Of a stretch of 64,000 bases of DNA, positions 54,997-64,000 are shown piece by piece. The position numbers and the translations under genes are program-made. Position 1 is the stretch's first letter; every line of letters starts with the position of its first letter. Origin of the DNA: Paraburkholderia sp. BL9I2N2 (GTDB lineage Bacteria; Pseudomonadota; Gammaproteobacteria; Burkholderiales; Burkholderiaceae); the NCBI RefSeq assembly GCF_004339745.1, contig NZ_SMGP01000001.1:3286001-3350000 (forward strand). The letters are read 5' to 3'. The notes under the pieces are model-generated. The model searched no databases. It worked only from the letters and a program-made list of their open reading frames with translations, and was not told the origin of the DNA.

Positions 54997-55743
54997 TCAG
55001 GCCTGGGCGTTTGCGCTGCGGTCCATCGCGATCGGCGTAATCGTCGTGATGTGCAGTCCGCATTCCTTAGTATCGCGCGACTCCCACCACCAGCGCCCTG
55101 CCCGGCTATCTTCACCGGGACGCACGGCGCGCGTACAAGGCTCGCAGCCGATGCTCGGATAGCCGCGCGCATGCAGCGGATTGACCGGCACGTCGAACGC
55201 TTTCAGGTAAGCCCACACTTCGGCCTCGGTCCAGTCGGTCAGCGGATTGAACTTGGCGATGTTGCGTGCGGCGTCATGCTCTTCCGCATGCAGTTCGGCA
55301 CGCGTCACCGACTGCTCGCGACGCTGGCCCGTGACCCATGCGCTGACATCCGACAGCGCGCGATTCAACGGTTCGACCTTGCGGATTTCGCAGCAGCGCT
55401 TGCGCAGATCGACGCTTTCATAGAACGCGTTCAGACCATGCGAGCCGATGTATTCGTCGACCGCGGCAGCTTGCGGATGAAACTGTTCGATGTCATAGCC
55501 GTAACGTTCTTTCACGCGATCGAGCATGCCCAGCGTTTCCGCATGCAAACGGCCGGTGTTCAGCGAGAAGATGCCGATCTTCACGCCACGCGAGAGGATC
55601 GCATGCGTGAGCAGCATGTCTTCCGCCGCGAGGCTGCTGGCGAGCTTCACATTCTCGTGGCGCGTGGCGATCGAATCGAGCAGCGCATCGAGGCGCTCGA
55701 CCTTCGCAGCAAGTTCCGGCGTGAGGGCTTGAACTTCGCTCAT
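54997..55743 (-). CDS. cysH: Adenylyl-sulfate (APS) reductase, CysH family
   Basis: Reduces activated sulfate to sulfite. The 248-residue protein has two Cys pairs, KRCCEIRKVEPL and SIGCEPCTRAV, which hold a [4Fe-4S] cluster and mark the APS-using type rather than the PAPS enzyme; the catalytic Cys is in TKECGLH near the C-terminus. This fits the absence of an APS kinase. The start overlaps the DUF934 stop by four bases (ATGA). Confidence 0.95.
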   Translation of the reverse strand: MSEVQALTPELAAKVERLDALLDSIATRHENVKLASSLAAEDMLLTHAILSRGVKIGIFSLNTGRLHAETLGMLDRVKERYGYDIEQFHPQAAAVDEYIGSHGLNAFYESVDLRKRCCEIRKVEPLNRALSDVSAWVTGQRREQSVTRAELHAEEHDAARNIAKFNPLTDWTEAEVWAYLKAFDVPVNPLHARGYPSIGCEPCTRAVRPGEDSRAGRWWWESRDTKECGLHITTITPIAMDRSANAQA

Positions 55744-56279
55744 GCCGATGCCTTGGCCAGTTCGCCCGCTTCACGGCGGCGGAACAGCGGCGACGAGTTC
55801 ACCGCGCCCTGATAGTTGAAGCTGAATTCGTCGAAGGCCTTGAGCGCGTCGTCGAAGTCTTTGTCGGCGCGCAACGCGTATGCGTCGAAGCCGCAACGGA
55901 ACATGAACGCGAGTTGATCGCGCAGCACGTCGCCGATCGCGCGCAGTTCGCCCTTGTAGCCATAACGCTCGCGCAGCAGGCGGCCGATGCTATAGCCGCG
56001 GCCGTCGCGGAACACCGGGAAGTCCACGCCGATCAGCGCGATCTTGTCGAAGTCGGCGACGATATCCGCCGGTTCGCTATCCGCCGCGAGCCACACGCCG
56101 ATTTCAGCGGCACCGCGCGAAGCGATCAATGCGTCGCGGGAAGCCTGCCACAACGCGAGCGGCACCAGCACCTTGCCTGCGGGCAATTCGTTCACCGCGG
56201 GCAGCGAGCCATCTTCCGCCGGGCGCACGACCGTCCAGTCATCGTTGACGATCGCGCGATTCTTGATGATAGAAGCCAT
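55740..56279 (-). CDS. DUF934 family protein of the sulfite reductase operon
   Basis: A 179-residue cytoplasmic protein always found beside cysI and cysH in beta- and many alpha-proteobacteria. It shows LPAGKVLVPLALWQ, IALIGVDFPVFRDGRGYSIGRLLRERYGYKGELRAIGDVLRD and RCGFDAYALR. A role helping ferredoxin-dependent sulfite reduction has been proposed from context, but the reaction is not established. It begins 21 bases after cysI and overlaps cysH. Confidence 0.9.
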   Translation of the reverse strand: MASIIKNRAIVNDDWTVVRPAEDGSLPAVNELPAGKVLVPLALWQASRDALIASRGAAEIGVWLAADSEPADIVADFDKIALIGVDFPVFRDGRGYSIGRLLRERYGYKGELRAIGDVLRDQLAFMFRCGFDAYALRADKDFDDALKAFDEFSFNYQGAVNSSPLFRRREAGELAKASA

Positions 56280-56300
56280 CTGTTCAGTACCTTTTCGCGG

Positions 56301-57981
56301 TTACGCGTGAGCCGGTTGACGCGAGGCGTACACACGTTCCTTGAACGGGGTGATGCCGATGCGGTTGTACGTTTCGATGAAGCGCTCGCCTTCGTGGCGG
56401 TTTTCCACGAACGTATCGATCACCTTGCTCATCACGTCCGGCATTTCTTCCGCCGAGAACGACGGGCCGATCACGCGGCCGAGATGCGCGCCGGTGGCGC
56501 CCGTGCCCTGCTCGCCGCCGAGTGTCACCTGATACCACTCCGAGCCGTCCTTATCGACGCCCAGAATGCCGATGTTGCCGACGTGGTGGTGACCGCACGC
56601 GTTGATACAGCCCGAGATGTTCAGCGATACGTCGCCGAGGTCGTACACGTAGTCCAGATCGTTGAAAGCGTTCCTGAATGGCCAGCGCGATCGGAATCGA
56701 CTTCGCATTCGCCAGCGAGCAGAAGTCGCCGCCCGGGCACGCGATGATGTCGGTCAGCAAGCCGATATTCGGCGTCGCGAAACCTTGCGCCTTGGCCTTT
56801 TCCCACAGCGCGAACAGGTCGCGCTTCTTCACGTTCGCGAGGATCAGGTTCTGTTCGTGCGATACGCGGATTTCGCCGAGCGAGTACTCGTCGGCCCAAT
56901 CGGCGACCGCTTCCATCTGCGCATCCGTCGCGTCGCCGGGAGCGATCGTGGTCGGCTTCAAAGACAAGGTGACCGACGAATAGCCCGACACCTTATGCGG
57001 ACGCACGTTGCGCTCGACCCAACGGGCGAACGCACGGTTTTCCAGCAGATGCTTTTCGAACGAAGCGTCCGTGTCGGCGAGCTTTTCGTACACCGGCGGC
57101 TGGAAGTACTGCGACACGCGATCAACTTCGGCTTGCGTGAGCGTCGAAGGACCGTCCTTCAAGTGTTGCCATTCTTCTTCGACTTGCGCCGAGAATTTCT
57201 CCGGGCTCAACGCCTTCACGAGAATCTTGATGCGCGCCTTGTACATGTTGTCGCGGCGGCCGTAGCGGTTGTACACGCGCAGCACGGCTTCGCAGTACGT
57301 CAGCAGATGTTGCCAAGGCAAATCTTTGCGGATGATCGCGCCGATGATCGGCGTACGGCCCATGCCGCCGCCGGCCAGAATATCGGCCACCAGCTCGCCC
57401 TGCTCGTTCTTCCTCAGATACACGCCCATGTCGTGAATCTGCACGGCAGCGCGGTCTTCCTTCGAACCCGACACGGCGATCTTGAACTTGCGCGGCAGCC
57501 ACGCGAATTCCGGGTGGAACGTCGACCATTGACGCAGGATTTCAGCCCACGGACGCGGATCGACCACTTCATCCGGCGCCACGCCGGCGAACTGGTCGGC
57601 CGTGATGTTGCGGATACAGTTGCCCGAGGTCTGAATGCCGTGCATCTGCACTGCCGCGAGCTTGCGCAGAATTTCCGGCGTTTCTTCGAGCTTGATCCAG
57701 TTGTACTGGATGTTCGAGCGCGTCGAGAAATGGCCGTAGCCGCGGTCGTGTTCACGCGCGATCTGTGCGAGCACGCGCATCTGGTCGCTACGCAGGTTGC
57801 CGTACGGAATCGCAATGCGGTGCATGTACGCGTGGCGCTGGTAGTACAGGCCGTTCTGCAGGCGCAGCGGACGAAACTCCTCTTCGCTCAATTCGCCCGA
57901 CAAGCGGCGGCGAACCTGATCGGCGTACTGCGCGACCCGTTCATCGACGATGGTCTGGTCGTACTGATCGTATTGGTACAT
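56301..57981 (-). pseudogene. cysI: Sulfite/nitrite reductase hemoprotein, broken by a one-base frameshift
   Basis: Siroheme-[4Fe-4S] reductase, sulfite to sulfide. From the ATG at 57981 the frame runs through both ferredoxin-like halves and the first cluster pair (ACPGGDFCSLANAKS), then becomes nonsense after ALAIQERF. The right sequence continues in the next frame as NDLDYVYDLGDVSLNISGC with the second cluster pair (SGCINACGHHHVG) and runs to 56301. Total length is 3n+1, and deleting one A of the three at 56665-56667 restores about 559 continuous residues. Either a recent mutation or a sequencing error; all other residues look under selection. Confidence 0.9.
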
Positions 57982-58217
57982 TCGGGGACCCCAATTTTTT
58001 TGCAGTGATACACGGCGAACCGGGGGCCGGCCACCCGGTTTCGCCGCGCCTTGGATACCTCCCTTTGTCACCATCCGCTTATGAACGTTTAGACCCATCG
58101 CTCATTTGCTTATGACAAATACAGATATCCATATTGAAAAAGATGGACAGATCGTAATAAACTCGCCTTATATTTCAAACGACTAAAAAATTCTTTTGAT
58201 ATGCGGAGAGGTTATAT
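57982..58217. promoter_or_regulatory. Divergent cysI / cysB control region
   Basis: No gene. The part nearest cysI has a GC-rich hairpin (GCGAACCGGG...CCCGGTTTCGC, about 58016-58046). The segment 58105-58200 is clearly A/T-rich with several AT-only runs (AATAAACTCGCCTTATATTTC) and most likely holds the cys operon promoter and CysB sites. I could not assign individual boxes. Confidence 0.55.
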
Positions 58218-59159
58218 ATGAACCTGCACCAATTCCGCTTCGTCCGCGAGGCTGTGCGGCAGAACTTCAACCTGACGGAAGCGGCCAAAGCCCTGTTTAC
58301 AAGCCAGCCGGGCGTTTCCAAGGCGATCATCGAGCTGGAAGACGAGCTGGGCGTGGAAATCTTCACACGACACGGCAAGCGCGTGCGCTCGCTGACCGAG
58401 CCGGGACGCATCATTCTGCAGTCGGTCGAGAAGATTCTGCAGGAGGTTGAGAGCCTGAAGCGGGTCGGTAAAGATTACGCGGCGCAGGATCAGGGCAATC
58501 TGGTGATCGCCGCCACCCACACGCAGGCGCGCTACTCGCTGCCGGCGGCCATCGCCGAATTCAAGAAGCGCTTTCCCAAGGTTCACCTTTCGATTCTGCA
58601 AGGCAGCCCGACCCAGGTCGCCGAAATGGTGCTGCACGATCAGGCCGACCTCTGCATCGCCACCGAGGCGATCTCCAACTATAAGGAACTGGTTTCGCTG
58701 CCGTGCTTCCAGTGGCACCACGTCGCGGTGATGCAACCGGATCATCCGCTGCTCGACCGCAAACTTTTGTCGCTGGATGATCTGACCCAGTATCCGCTGA
58801 TCACTTACGACAACGCGTTCGCCGGCCGCACCAAGATCAACGAGGCGTTCCGCCTGCGCGGGCTGCATCCGGACATCGTGCTGGAAGCGATCGACGCCGA
58901 TGTGATCAAGACCTATGTGGAATTGGGCCTGGGCGTCGGCATCATGGCGGATATCGCGTTCAACGCCGAGCGCGACCGCCATTTGCGCGCCATGCCGGTC
59001 GGCCACCTGTTCGGCAGCAACGTGACGCGGGTCGCGCTGAAACAGGGCGCCTATTTGCGCAGCTATGTGTATACGCTCGTCGAACTGCTGTCGCCGAGCA
59101 TGAACCGCAAGCTGATCGAACAGGCGCTCAAGGGCGAACACGAAACCTACGAACTTTGA
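58218..59159 (+). CDS. cysB: CysB-type LysR transcriptional activator of sulfur assimilation
   Basis: LysR regulator of cysteine genes. The 313-residue protein starts MNLHQFRFVREAVRQNFNLTEAAKALFTSQPGVSKAIIELEDELG (winged helix) and follows the CysB/Cbl pattern in the effector domain (ATHTQARYSLPAAIAEFKKRFP, LHDQADLCIATEAI, KTYVELGLGVGIMADIAF). It diverges from the cysI operon, the expected place. CysB proteins respond to N- or O-acetylserine; that is family knowledge. GGAGAGG precedes the ATG. Confidence 0.93.
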   Translation: MNLHQFRFVREAVRQNFNLTEAAKALFTSQPGVSKAIIELEDELGVEIFTRHGKRVRSLTEPGRIILQSVEKILQEVESLKRVGKDYAAQDQGNLVIAATHTQARYSLPAAIAEFKKRFPKVHLSILQGSPTQVAEMVLHDQADLCIATEAISNYKELVSLPCFQWHHVAVMQPDHPLLDRKLLSLDDLTQYPLITYDNAFAGRTKINEAFRLRGLHPDIVLEAIDADVIKTYVELGLGVGIMADIAFNAERDRHLRAMPVGHLFGSNVTRVALKQGAYLRSYVYTLVELLSPSMNRKLIEQALKGEHETYEL

Positions 59160-59193
59160 TATCACCATCGCTTCTTGCTACGGAGACCTCTCG

Positions 59194-60360
59194 ATGACGT
59201 CGTATAAGAAAAAATTCAGCGGCCTCGCCGCTTTTGGTTTTGGCGCGCTCCTGCTCGCCACCGCTGCACACGCCGACATCAAGGTCGGCATCGATCTGTC
59301 GAGCACCGGCCCCGCGGCCGTGATCGGCATCACCAGCAAGAACGCGATGCTGATGTGGCCCGCCACGATCGCCGGCCAGAAAGCCGACTACATCTTCCTC
59401 GACGACGCCTCCGACCCCGGCGCCGCCGTGCGCAATATCCGCAAGCTGATCAACGAAGACCACGTGGACGTGATCGTCGGCCCGAACATCACGCCGGCCG
59501 CAATGGCCGCGCTCGATCCGGTCGCCGAGAGCCAGACGCCGATGATCACGCTGATTGGCTCGGCCAGCGTGGTCGAGCCGCAGGAAGGCAAGAAGGTGTG
59601 GGCCTACAAAATGGCGCAGACCGACAGCGCAATGGCCGACGTGATGACGCGCTACATGTCGAACCACAACGTGAAGACGGTGGGCTTCATCGGTTTCGCG
59701 GACGGCTACGGCGAAAGCTGGCTCAACGAATTCAGCAAGTTCGCGGCGCTGCGCCATATTCAACTGGTCGCCACCGAGCGGTATAACCGCACCGACGCGA
59801 GCGTCACCGGCCAGATTCTGAAGCTGATGGCCGCCAAGCCCGACGCGATCCTGATCGCCGGCGCCGGCACGCCGACCGTGTTGCCGCAGCGCACGCTGAT
59901 CGAGCGCGGCTTCAAAGGCCCGATCTACCAGACGCACGGTATCGCCACGCCGGAGTTCATCAAGCTGGGCGGCAAGGACGTGGAAGGCACGCTGTTCCCG
60001 ACCCAGCCGGTCGTGGTGGCGCGCACGCTGCCGGCCGATCATCCGGCGAAGAAGGCGGCGCTCGCCTTTACGAACGAATATGAAGCGAAGTACGGCGCGG
60101 GCAGCGTGACGCAGTTCGCGGGCGATGCAGCCGGCGTGTACCCGCGCTTGCAGGACGCCGTGGCGCGCGCGCTGAAGACGGCGCAGCCGGGCACGCCGGC
60201 CTTCCGAGCCGCGCTGCGTGACGAACTGGAGCATGCGCATGAGTTGGTCGTGCCGAACGGCGTGGTCAACACGAGCCCGAAGGATCACGTGGGGCTGGAT
60301 CAGCGCGCGAGCGTGATGGGCACTATCAAGAACGGCAAGTTCGTTTATTTGAGCCAGTAA
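59194..60360 (+). CDS. ABC transporter substrate-binding protein, branched-chain amino acid type
   Basis: A periplasmic type I binding protein of 388 residues. Signal peptide MTSYKKKFSGLAAFGFGALLLATAAHA, then DIKVGIDLSSTGPAAVIGI, VDVIVGPNITPAAMAALDPV, and VGFIGFADGYGESWLNEF, the LivK-like pattern. It starts 34 bases after cysB with CGGAG in place, so could be co-transcribed, yet no permease or ATPase gene is nearby. The ligand is unknown. Confidence 0.88.
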   Translation: MTSYKKKFSGLAAFGFGALLLATAAHADIKVGIDLSSTGPAAVIGITSKNAMLMWPATIAGQKADYIFLDDASDPGAAVRNIRKLINEDHVDVIVGPNITPAAMAALDPVAESQTPMITLIGSASVVEPQEGKKVWAYKMAQTDSAMADVMTRYMSNHNVKTVGFIGFADGYGESWLNEFSKFAALRHIQLVATERYNRTDASVTGQILKLMAAKPDAILIAGAGTPTVLPQRTLIERGFKGPIYQTHGIATPEFIKLGGKDVEGTLFPTQPVVVARTLPADHPAKKAALAFTNEYEAKYGAGSVTQFAGDAAGVYPRLQDAVARALKTAQPGTPAFRAALRDELEHAHELVVPNGVVNTSPKDHVGLDQRASVMGTIKNGKFVYLSQ

Positions 60361-60514
60361 GCCAACTCGCCCACATTCGGCGTTCGTCGTTCTTCCCGAT
60401 GTTTTGTTCGGGGTGAACCTTCTTACTGGTTCCTGATCAGTTCGAACGCCGACAGTCAGGCGCGCGGCGTATTACTGTTAAAGTGGATAGCTTCAATTAG
60501 CCGTATCCCCCATC
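60361..60514. other. Intergenic region
   Basis: No gene seen. Segments near the ends (CGGCGTTCG at about 60379 and CGAACGCCG at about 60443) can pair over a distance, but no T-run follows. A promoter for the next gene probably lies before 60515. Confidence 0.4.
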
Positions 60515-60775
60515 ATGCGCACCACCCGAGCCATCCACGCCGTCGAGCGGTTGAAAACCCGCAGCGGCAATCCGCAGTTCGCCGCGATCAGCCTGTCCGG
60601 CGGCCTGTTCTACCTGGTCGACAAATCGAGCGGCACGGACAAGAAGGTCTCCGATCCGCTGCCGCTCGACGACTTCGTCAAATTCGTCGATGCTTTCGGG
60701 CCGCCGAAGCCACGCAAAGCGAGCAAGCTCGATATCGCGTTCGAAGAGCAACTCAAGAAGAGCAAGGGCGGTTGA
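60515..60775 (+). CDS. Small conserved hypothetical protein
   Basis: An 86-residue basic protein: RTTRAIHAVERLKTRSGNPQFAAISLSGGLFYLVDKSSG, then DPLPLDDFVKFVDAFGPPKPRK and a Lys-rich tail. No signal peptide or membrane segment. The composition and codon use are those of a real gene and I recall similar proteins in Burkholderia, but I cannot name a function. It stands alone between the binding protein gene and a convergent oxidoreductase gene. Confidence 0.65.
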   Translation: MRTTRAIHAVERLKTRSGNPQFAAISLSGGLFYLVDKSSGTDKKVSDPLPLDDFVKFVDAFGPPKPRKASKLDIAFEEQLKKSKGG

Positions 60776-60820
60776 GCGGCGCGGCGAATCCCACTCTTCC
60801 CGCCACGACATACAGCCGCC

Positions 60821-61975
60821 TCAAGCGCTACGCGCAATCTCGCGCCACTGCCCATCCGCCGCGCTACTCGCGAGCATGGCGTCGATAAACCGCAGCCCCG
60901 CCACACCGTCCTCCACCGTCGTGAGCAACAGGCTTTCGGCGGGCAACGCGCGACCTTCATTCAACGCTTCGATCTGCAACGCCGCGTCCTTGTACAACTG
61001 GGCAAACGCTTCCAGATAGCCTTCAGGATGTCCCGACGGCACCCGCGTCGCATGGGCCGCAATCGCGCTCGTCACGCGCCCTCGTGTCAGGCGCACAGCC
61101 GAACCACCCAATGGTGTGAACCACAATTCATTGGGATGCTCCTGATCGAAGGTCAGACTGGCTTTCGTCCCATACACCCGCAAACGCAAGGCGTTTTCCG
61201 CGCCGCTCGCCACCTGGCTCGCCCATAGCATGCCGCGCGCGCCATTCGGATAACGCAGCATCGCCTGCACATGATCGTCGATGCGCCGCCCGGGTACGAA
61301 CGTATGCACTTCCGCCGCGAGCGCATGTGGCGTCATACCTGTGACGAACGCGGCAAGATGATAGGCATGCGTGCCGATATCGCCGAGACATCCTGCCGGA
61401 CCCGCTAACGCGGGATCCGTGCGCCAGCCTGCCTGCTTGTTCGTGCCGCTCGTTTCGATCGGCTCCGCCAGCCAGTCCTGCGCGTATTCGACCTGCACGA
61501 CGCGTATCTCGCCCAACTCGCCGCTTTCGATCAACTCGCGGGCATGACGCACCAGCGGATAGCCGGAGTACGTATGCGTCAATGCGAACAACCTGTTCTT
61601 CTCGCGAGCCAGCTTCGCCAGCGCCTCGCCTTGCGCCAGCGAGATCGCCAGCGGCTTGTCGCACACAATGTGAATACCGGCTTCGAGAAACGCCGTCGCG
61701 ACCGGCGCGTGCAGATGATTCGGCGTGACGATCGCCACCGCGTCGATACCGTCGTCGCGCGCGGCTTCGGCGCGCGCCATCTCGCGCCAGTCCGCATAGC
61801 TGCGCGCAATCCCGGCCTCATCGGCACTCGCTTGCGCGCGCTGCGGATCGGACGACAACGCGCCCGCAACCAGTTCGAAACGATCGTCGAGCCGCGCCGC
61901 GATCCGATGCACCGCGCCGATGAACGCGCCCTGTCCGCCGCCGACCATGCCCAGCCTGAGCCTTCGTTGTGGCAT
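60821..61975 (-). CDS. Gfo/Idh/MocA family oxidoreductase
   Basis: A 384-residue NAD(P)-dependent sugar or polyol dehydrogenase-type enzyme. The Rossmann motif is [16 protein letters not shown] at the start, followed by [30 protein letters not shown] with the conserved Lys, and [12 protein letters not shown] with the catalytic-type His. The ATG at 61975 has AAGGAG eight bases upstream. It is in line with the sugar-isomerase and sugar-binding genes to its right, so a shared sugar/inositol-type pathway is likely, substrate unknown. Confidence 0.9.
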   Translation of the reverse strand: MPQRRLRLGMVGGGQGAFIGAVHRIAARLDDRFELVAGALSSDPQRAQASADEAGIARSYADWREMARAEAARDDGIDAVAIVTPNHLHAPVATAFLEAGIHIVCDKPLAISLAQGEALAKLAREKNRLFALTHTYSGYPLVRHARELIESGELGEIRVVQVEYAQDWLAEPIETSGTNKQAGWRTDPALAGPAGCLGDIGTHAYHLAAFVTGMTPHALAAEVHTFVPGRRIDDHVQAMLRYPNGARGMLWASQVASGAENALRLRVYGTKASLTFDQEHPNELWFTPLGGSAVRLTRGRVTSAIAAHATRVPSGHPEGYLEAFAQLYKDAALQIEALNEGRALPAESLLLTTVEDGVAGLRFIDAMLASSAADGQWREIARSA

Positions 61976-62004
61976 CACCCTCACTCCTTTGCGATCGCTC
62001 GCCG

Positions 62005-63054
62005 TCAGATGCCGAGCACGCGCTTTAACTGCGCGGCGTCGACGCCGCTGCCGGCGAAATCATCGAATGCATGCTCGGCCACACGGATGATGTGCCGGCG
62101 AATGAACTCCGCGCCTTCGCGTGCGCCATCGTGTGGATGCTTCAGCGCGCACTCCCATTCGAGCACCGCCCAGCCGGGGAAATCGTACTGCGCCATCTTC
62201 GAGAAGATCGCGCCGAAATCGATCTGCCCATCGCCGAGCGATCTGAAGCGCCCCGCGCGTTCGACCCAGCCGCTGTAGCCGCCATACACGCCTTGCTTGC
62301 CGCTCGGACGAAACTCCGCATCCTTCACGTGGAACGCCTTGATGCGCTCGTGATAAATGTCGATGAACGCAAGGTAGTCGAGCTGCTGCAAAACGAAATG
62401 ACTCGGGTCGTACAGGATGTTGGCGCGCGCATGCTGCTTCACCGCGTCCAGAAAACGCTCGAAGGTCACGCCGTCGTGCAGGTCTTCACCGGGATGCAGT
62501 TCGTAGCACACGTCGACGCCGGCGGCGTCGAACGCATCGAGAATGGGCGTCCAGCGGCGCGCGAGTTCATCGAACGCAGCCTCGACCAAACCTGCCGGAC
62601 GCTGCGGCCACGGGTACAAATAGGGCCACGCCAGCGCCCCCGAAAACGACACGTGCGTGCTCAATCCCAAACGCTGCGAGGCCTTCGCCGCCAGCTTCAT
62701 CTGGTCGATCGCCCACTGCGTGCGCGCGGCCGGATCGCCTCGCACATGCGGCGCGGCAAAGCCGTCGAACAAGGTGTCATAGGCCGGATGCACGGCGACG
62801 AGTTGCCCTTGCAGATGCGTCGAGAGTTCGGTGATCGTCACGCCCGCGTCGTCTGCGACCTCGCGCAACTCGTCGCAATACGTCTGACTCGCCGCCGCCT
62901 GTTCGAGATCGATCAGGCGGCTGTCGCACGGCACCTGAATCCCCTTGAAGCCAAGACCCGCAGCCCACTCGGCAAGATGCGCGAGGTTGTCGAACGGCAC
63001 CTCGTCGCCCATGAACTGGGCGAGAAAGATCGCCGGCCCTTTGATGGTTTTCAT
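62005..63054 (-). CDS. Sugar phosphate isomerase/epimerase (xylose isomerase-like TIM barrel)
   Basis: A 349-residue TIM-barrel enzyme of the xylose isomerase-like/IolE-IolH type. Metal ligands are suggested by CYELHPGEDLHDG, NILYDPSHFVLQ, HVKDAEF and VLEWECAL. GAGGA precedes the ATG. It lies 29 bases before the oxidoreductase and after the sugar-binding protein, an arrangement common for catabolic operons of inositol-like or rare sugars; the exact substrate is not readable. Confidence 0.88.
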   Translation of the reverse strand: MKTIKGPAIFLAQFMGDEVPFDNLAHLAEWAAGLGFKGIQVPCDSRLIDLEQAAASQTYCDELREVADDAGVTITELSTHLQGQLVAVHPAYDTLFDGFAAPHVRGDPAARTQWAIDQMKLAAKASQRLGLSTHVSFSGALAWPYLYPWPQRPAGLVEAAFDELARRWTPILDAFDAAGVDVCYELHPGEDLHDGVTFERFLDAVKQHARANILYDPSHFVLQQLDYLAFIDIYHERIKAFHVKDAEFRPSGKQGVYGGYSGWVERAGRFRSLGDGQIDFGAIFSKMAQYDFPGWAVLEWECALKHPHDGAREGAEFIRRHIIRVAEHAFDDFAGSGVDAAQLKRVLGI

Positions 63055-63143
63055 CGTACGGTTCCTCGAACGAGAGCGCGCTCGCCGTGCCGCTGCCGCA
63101 GAAAGTCCGGCTCAGGCCCGGTGGCGCGCCGCGGATGCTCAGG

Positions 63144-64000
63144 TCAGAACGGCGAGTCCGGGAAATAGAACTGCTGCGCGTTTTCCTTCGTGATCAGCAC
63201 CGACGGAATGATCGTGGTGGCCGGCAGCTTCTCGCCCTTCAGACGCGCTTCGGCGGTGAGCTTGATGGCGTCGTAGATGAACTTCGGCGAGTACGACACG
63301 TCGGCCTTGATCATCGGTGCGCCGTCCATCACATTCTTCACCATGCCCTTCGACCCCGCGCCGCCGAACACGATCTTGATGTCGGTGCGCTTGGCCTGCT
63401 CGATCGCCTTGATCACGCCGACGGCCATGTCGTCGTCCGCGGCCCAGACGGCGTCGATATGCTTGAAGCGCGTCAGGTAATCCTGCATGACCTTGAAGGC
63501 GTCGTCACGATTCCAGTTCGCGTACTTGGCGTCGAGGATCTTGATGTTCGGATACGCCTTCAGCACTCCGGTAAACGCGGTCCAGCGTTCGTTGTCGAGC
63601 GTCGTCGGAATGCCTCGCAGTGCAACGATGTCGCCCTTGCCGTCGAGCGCTTTCGCCAGATACTCGGCGGGAATCTTGCCGAACGCGGTGTTGTCACCGG
63701 CCACGTACGCATCCTGCGCGCTGGTGTCGGTCAGGCCGCGATCCACCACCGTCACGTACACGCCCTTCTTTTTCACCTGCGCAACCGGCTGAGTGAGCGA
63801 GGCCGATTCGAACGGGAAGATCACGAGCGCATTGATCTTGTTGACCGTCACGAGATCCTGCAACTGGTTCGCCTGTTCGGGCGCGCCGGCCGCGGTCTTG
63901 ACGATCACTTTCAGATCGGGATGCGCCTTCTCCAGATCAGTCTTGGCCTTGTTTGCCCACCAGACGATGCCGCCCGTGAAGCCGTGATCGGCTGTCGGAA
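63144..64000 (-). CDS. Sugar ABC transporter substrate-binding protein, partial
   Basis: RbsB-type periplasmic sugar-binding protein whose N-terminus and signal peptide lie beyond the right edge. The open frame reaches the edge with [17 protein letters not shown], then [49 protein letters not shown] and [18 protein letters not shown], all typical. It ends 90 bases before the isomerase gene, so an operon with transporter genes further right is expected. About 285 residues are visible. Confidence 0.92.
   Translation of the reverse strand, partial: PTADHGFTGGIVWWANKAKTDLEKAHPDLKVIVKTAAGAPEQANQLQDLVTVNKINALVIFPFESASLTQPVAQVKKKGVYVTVVDRGLTDTSAQDAYVAGDNTAFGKIPAEYLAKALDGKGDIVALRGIPTTLDNERWTAFTGVLKAYPNIKILDAKYANWNRDDAFKVMQDYLTRFKHIDAVWAADDDMAVGVIKAIEQAKRTDIKIVFGGAGSKGMVKNVMDGAPMIKADVSYSPKFIYDAIKLTAEARLKGEKLPATTIIPSVLITKENAQQFYFPDSPF

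Overview
The window is ordinary high-GC chromosome of a beta-proteobacterium, most likely Paraburkholderia or a close Burkholderiaceae relative. Clade-typical markers support this: a glucokinase fused to an RpiR/HexR regulator after pgl, a zapA - 6S RNA - EVE-domain locus, DUF3460 next to scpA, DUF2486 next to holC/pepA, and a cys cluster with a DUF934 gene. No tRNA, rRNA, CRISPR array or prophage was seen.

Layout. 1-2255: end of pgl and the glucokinase-HexR fusion (Entner-Doudoroff glucose use). 2256-4446: non-coding repeat island with two inverted copies (A and B) of a roughly 210-bp intergenic repeat; copy A is split by an IS4-family element. 4447-9963: bestrophin-like channel, LprI-like protein, basic amino acid decarboxylase, dcd, SodC-like lipoprotein. 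10159-14750: apbC, OmpA-like lipoprotein, metG. 14858-21269: tamB and tamA, preceded by 29 hexanucleotide repeats. 21950-25950: DUF3460, scpA, panC, panD, an orphan ParA, a thioesterase. 26041-38525: DoxX protein, then a cobalamin region (cobQ, cobU, cbiB, threonine-phosphate decarboxylase, btuF; and on the other strand btuB-btuC-btuD-cobT-cobS-cobC behind a cobalamin riboswitch). 38711-41171: ZapB-like protein, zapA, 6S RNA, EVE and SIMPL proteins. 41280-45648: lgt, a LysR regulator, ilvD, cytochrome c. 45799-51385: DUF2486, holC, pepA, lptF, lptG, CbiX-type chelatase. 51512-51721: repeat copy C. 51772-60360: assimilatory sulfate reduction genes (cobA, cysN, cysD, cysH, DUF934, a frameshifted cysI), cysB and a solute-binding protein. 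60515-64000: small hypothetical gene, then sugar catabolism/transport genes running off the end.

How it fits together. CobA and the CbiX-like chelatase lie on either side of repeat C and connect siroheme (needed by CysI) with cobalamin. CysD/N, CysH and CysI would take sulfate to sulfide, but the cysI reading frame is broken by one extra base in this sequence. The cobalamin genes cover uptake (BtuB/C/D/F) and late assembly (CobQ, U, CbiB, S, T, C), with no corrin-ring genes here.

The most unusual feature is the intergenic repeat family: three copies share a long hairpin whose arms differ between copies but stay fully paired, one copy has been hit by an IS exactly in its second small hairpin, and base composition flips from G/T-rich to A/C-rich across each repeat locus, reaching into the codons of flanking genes.
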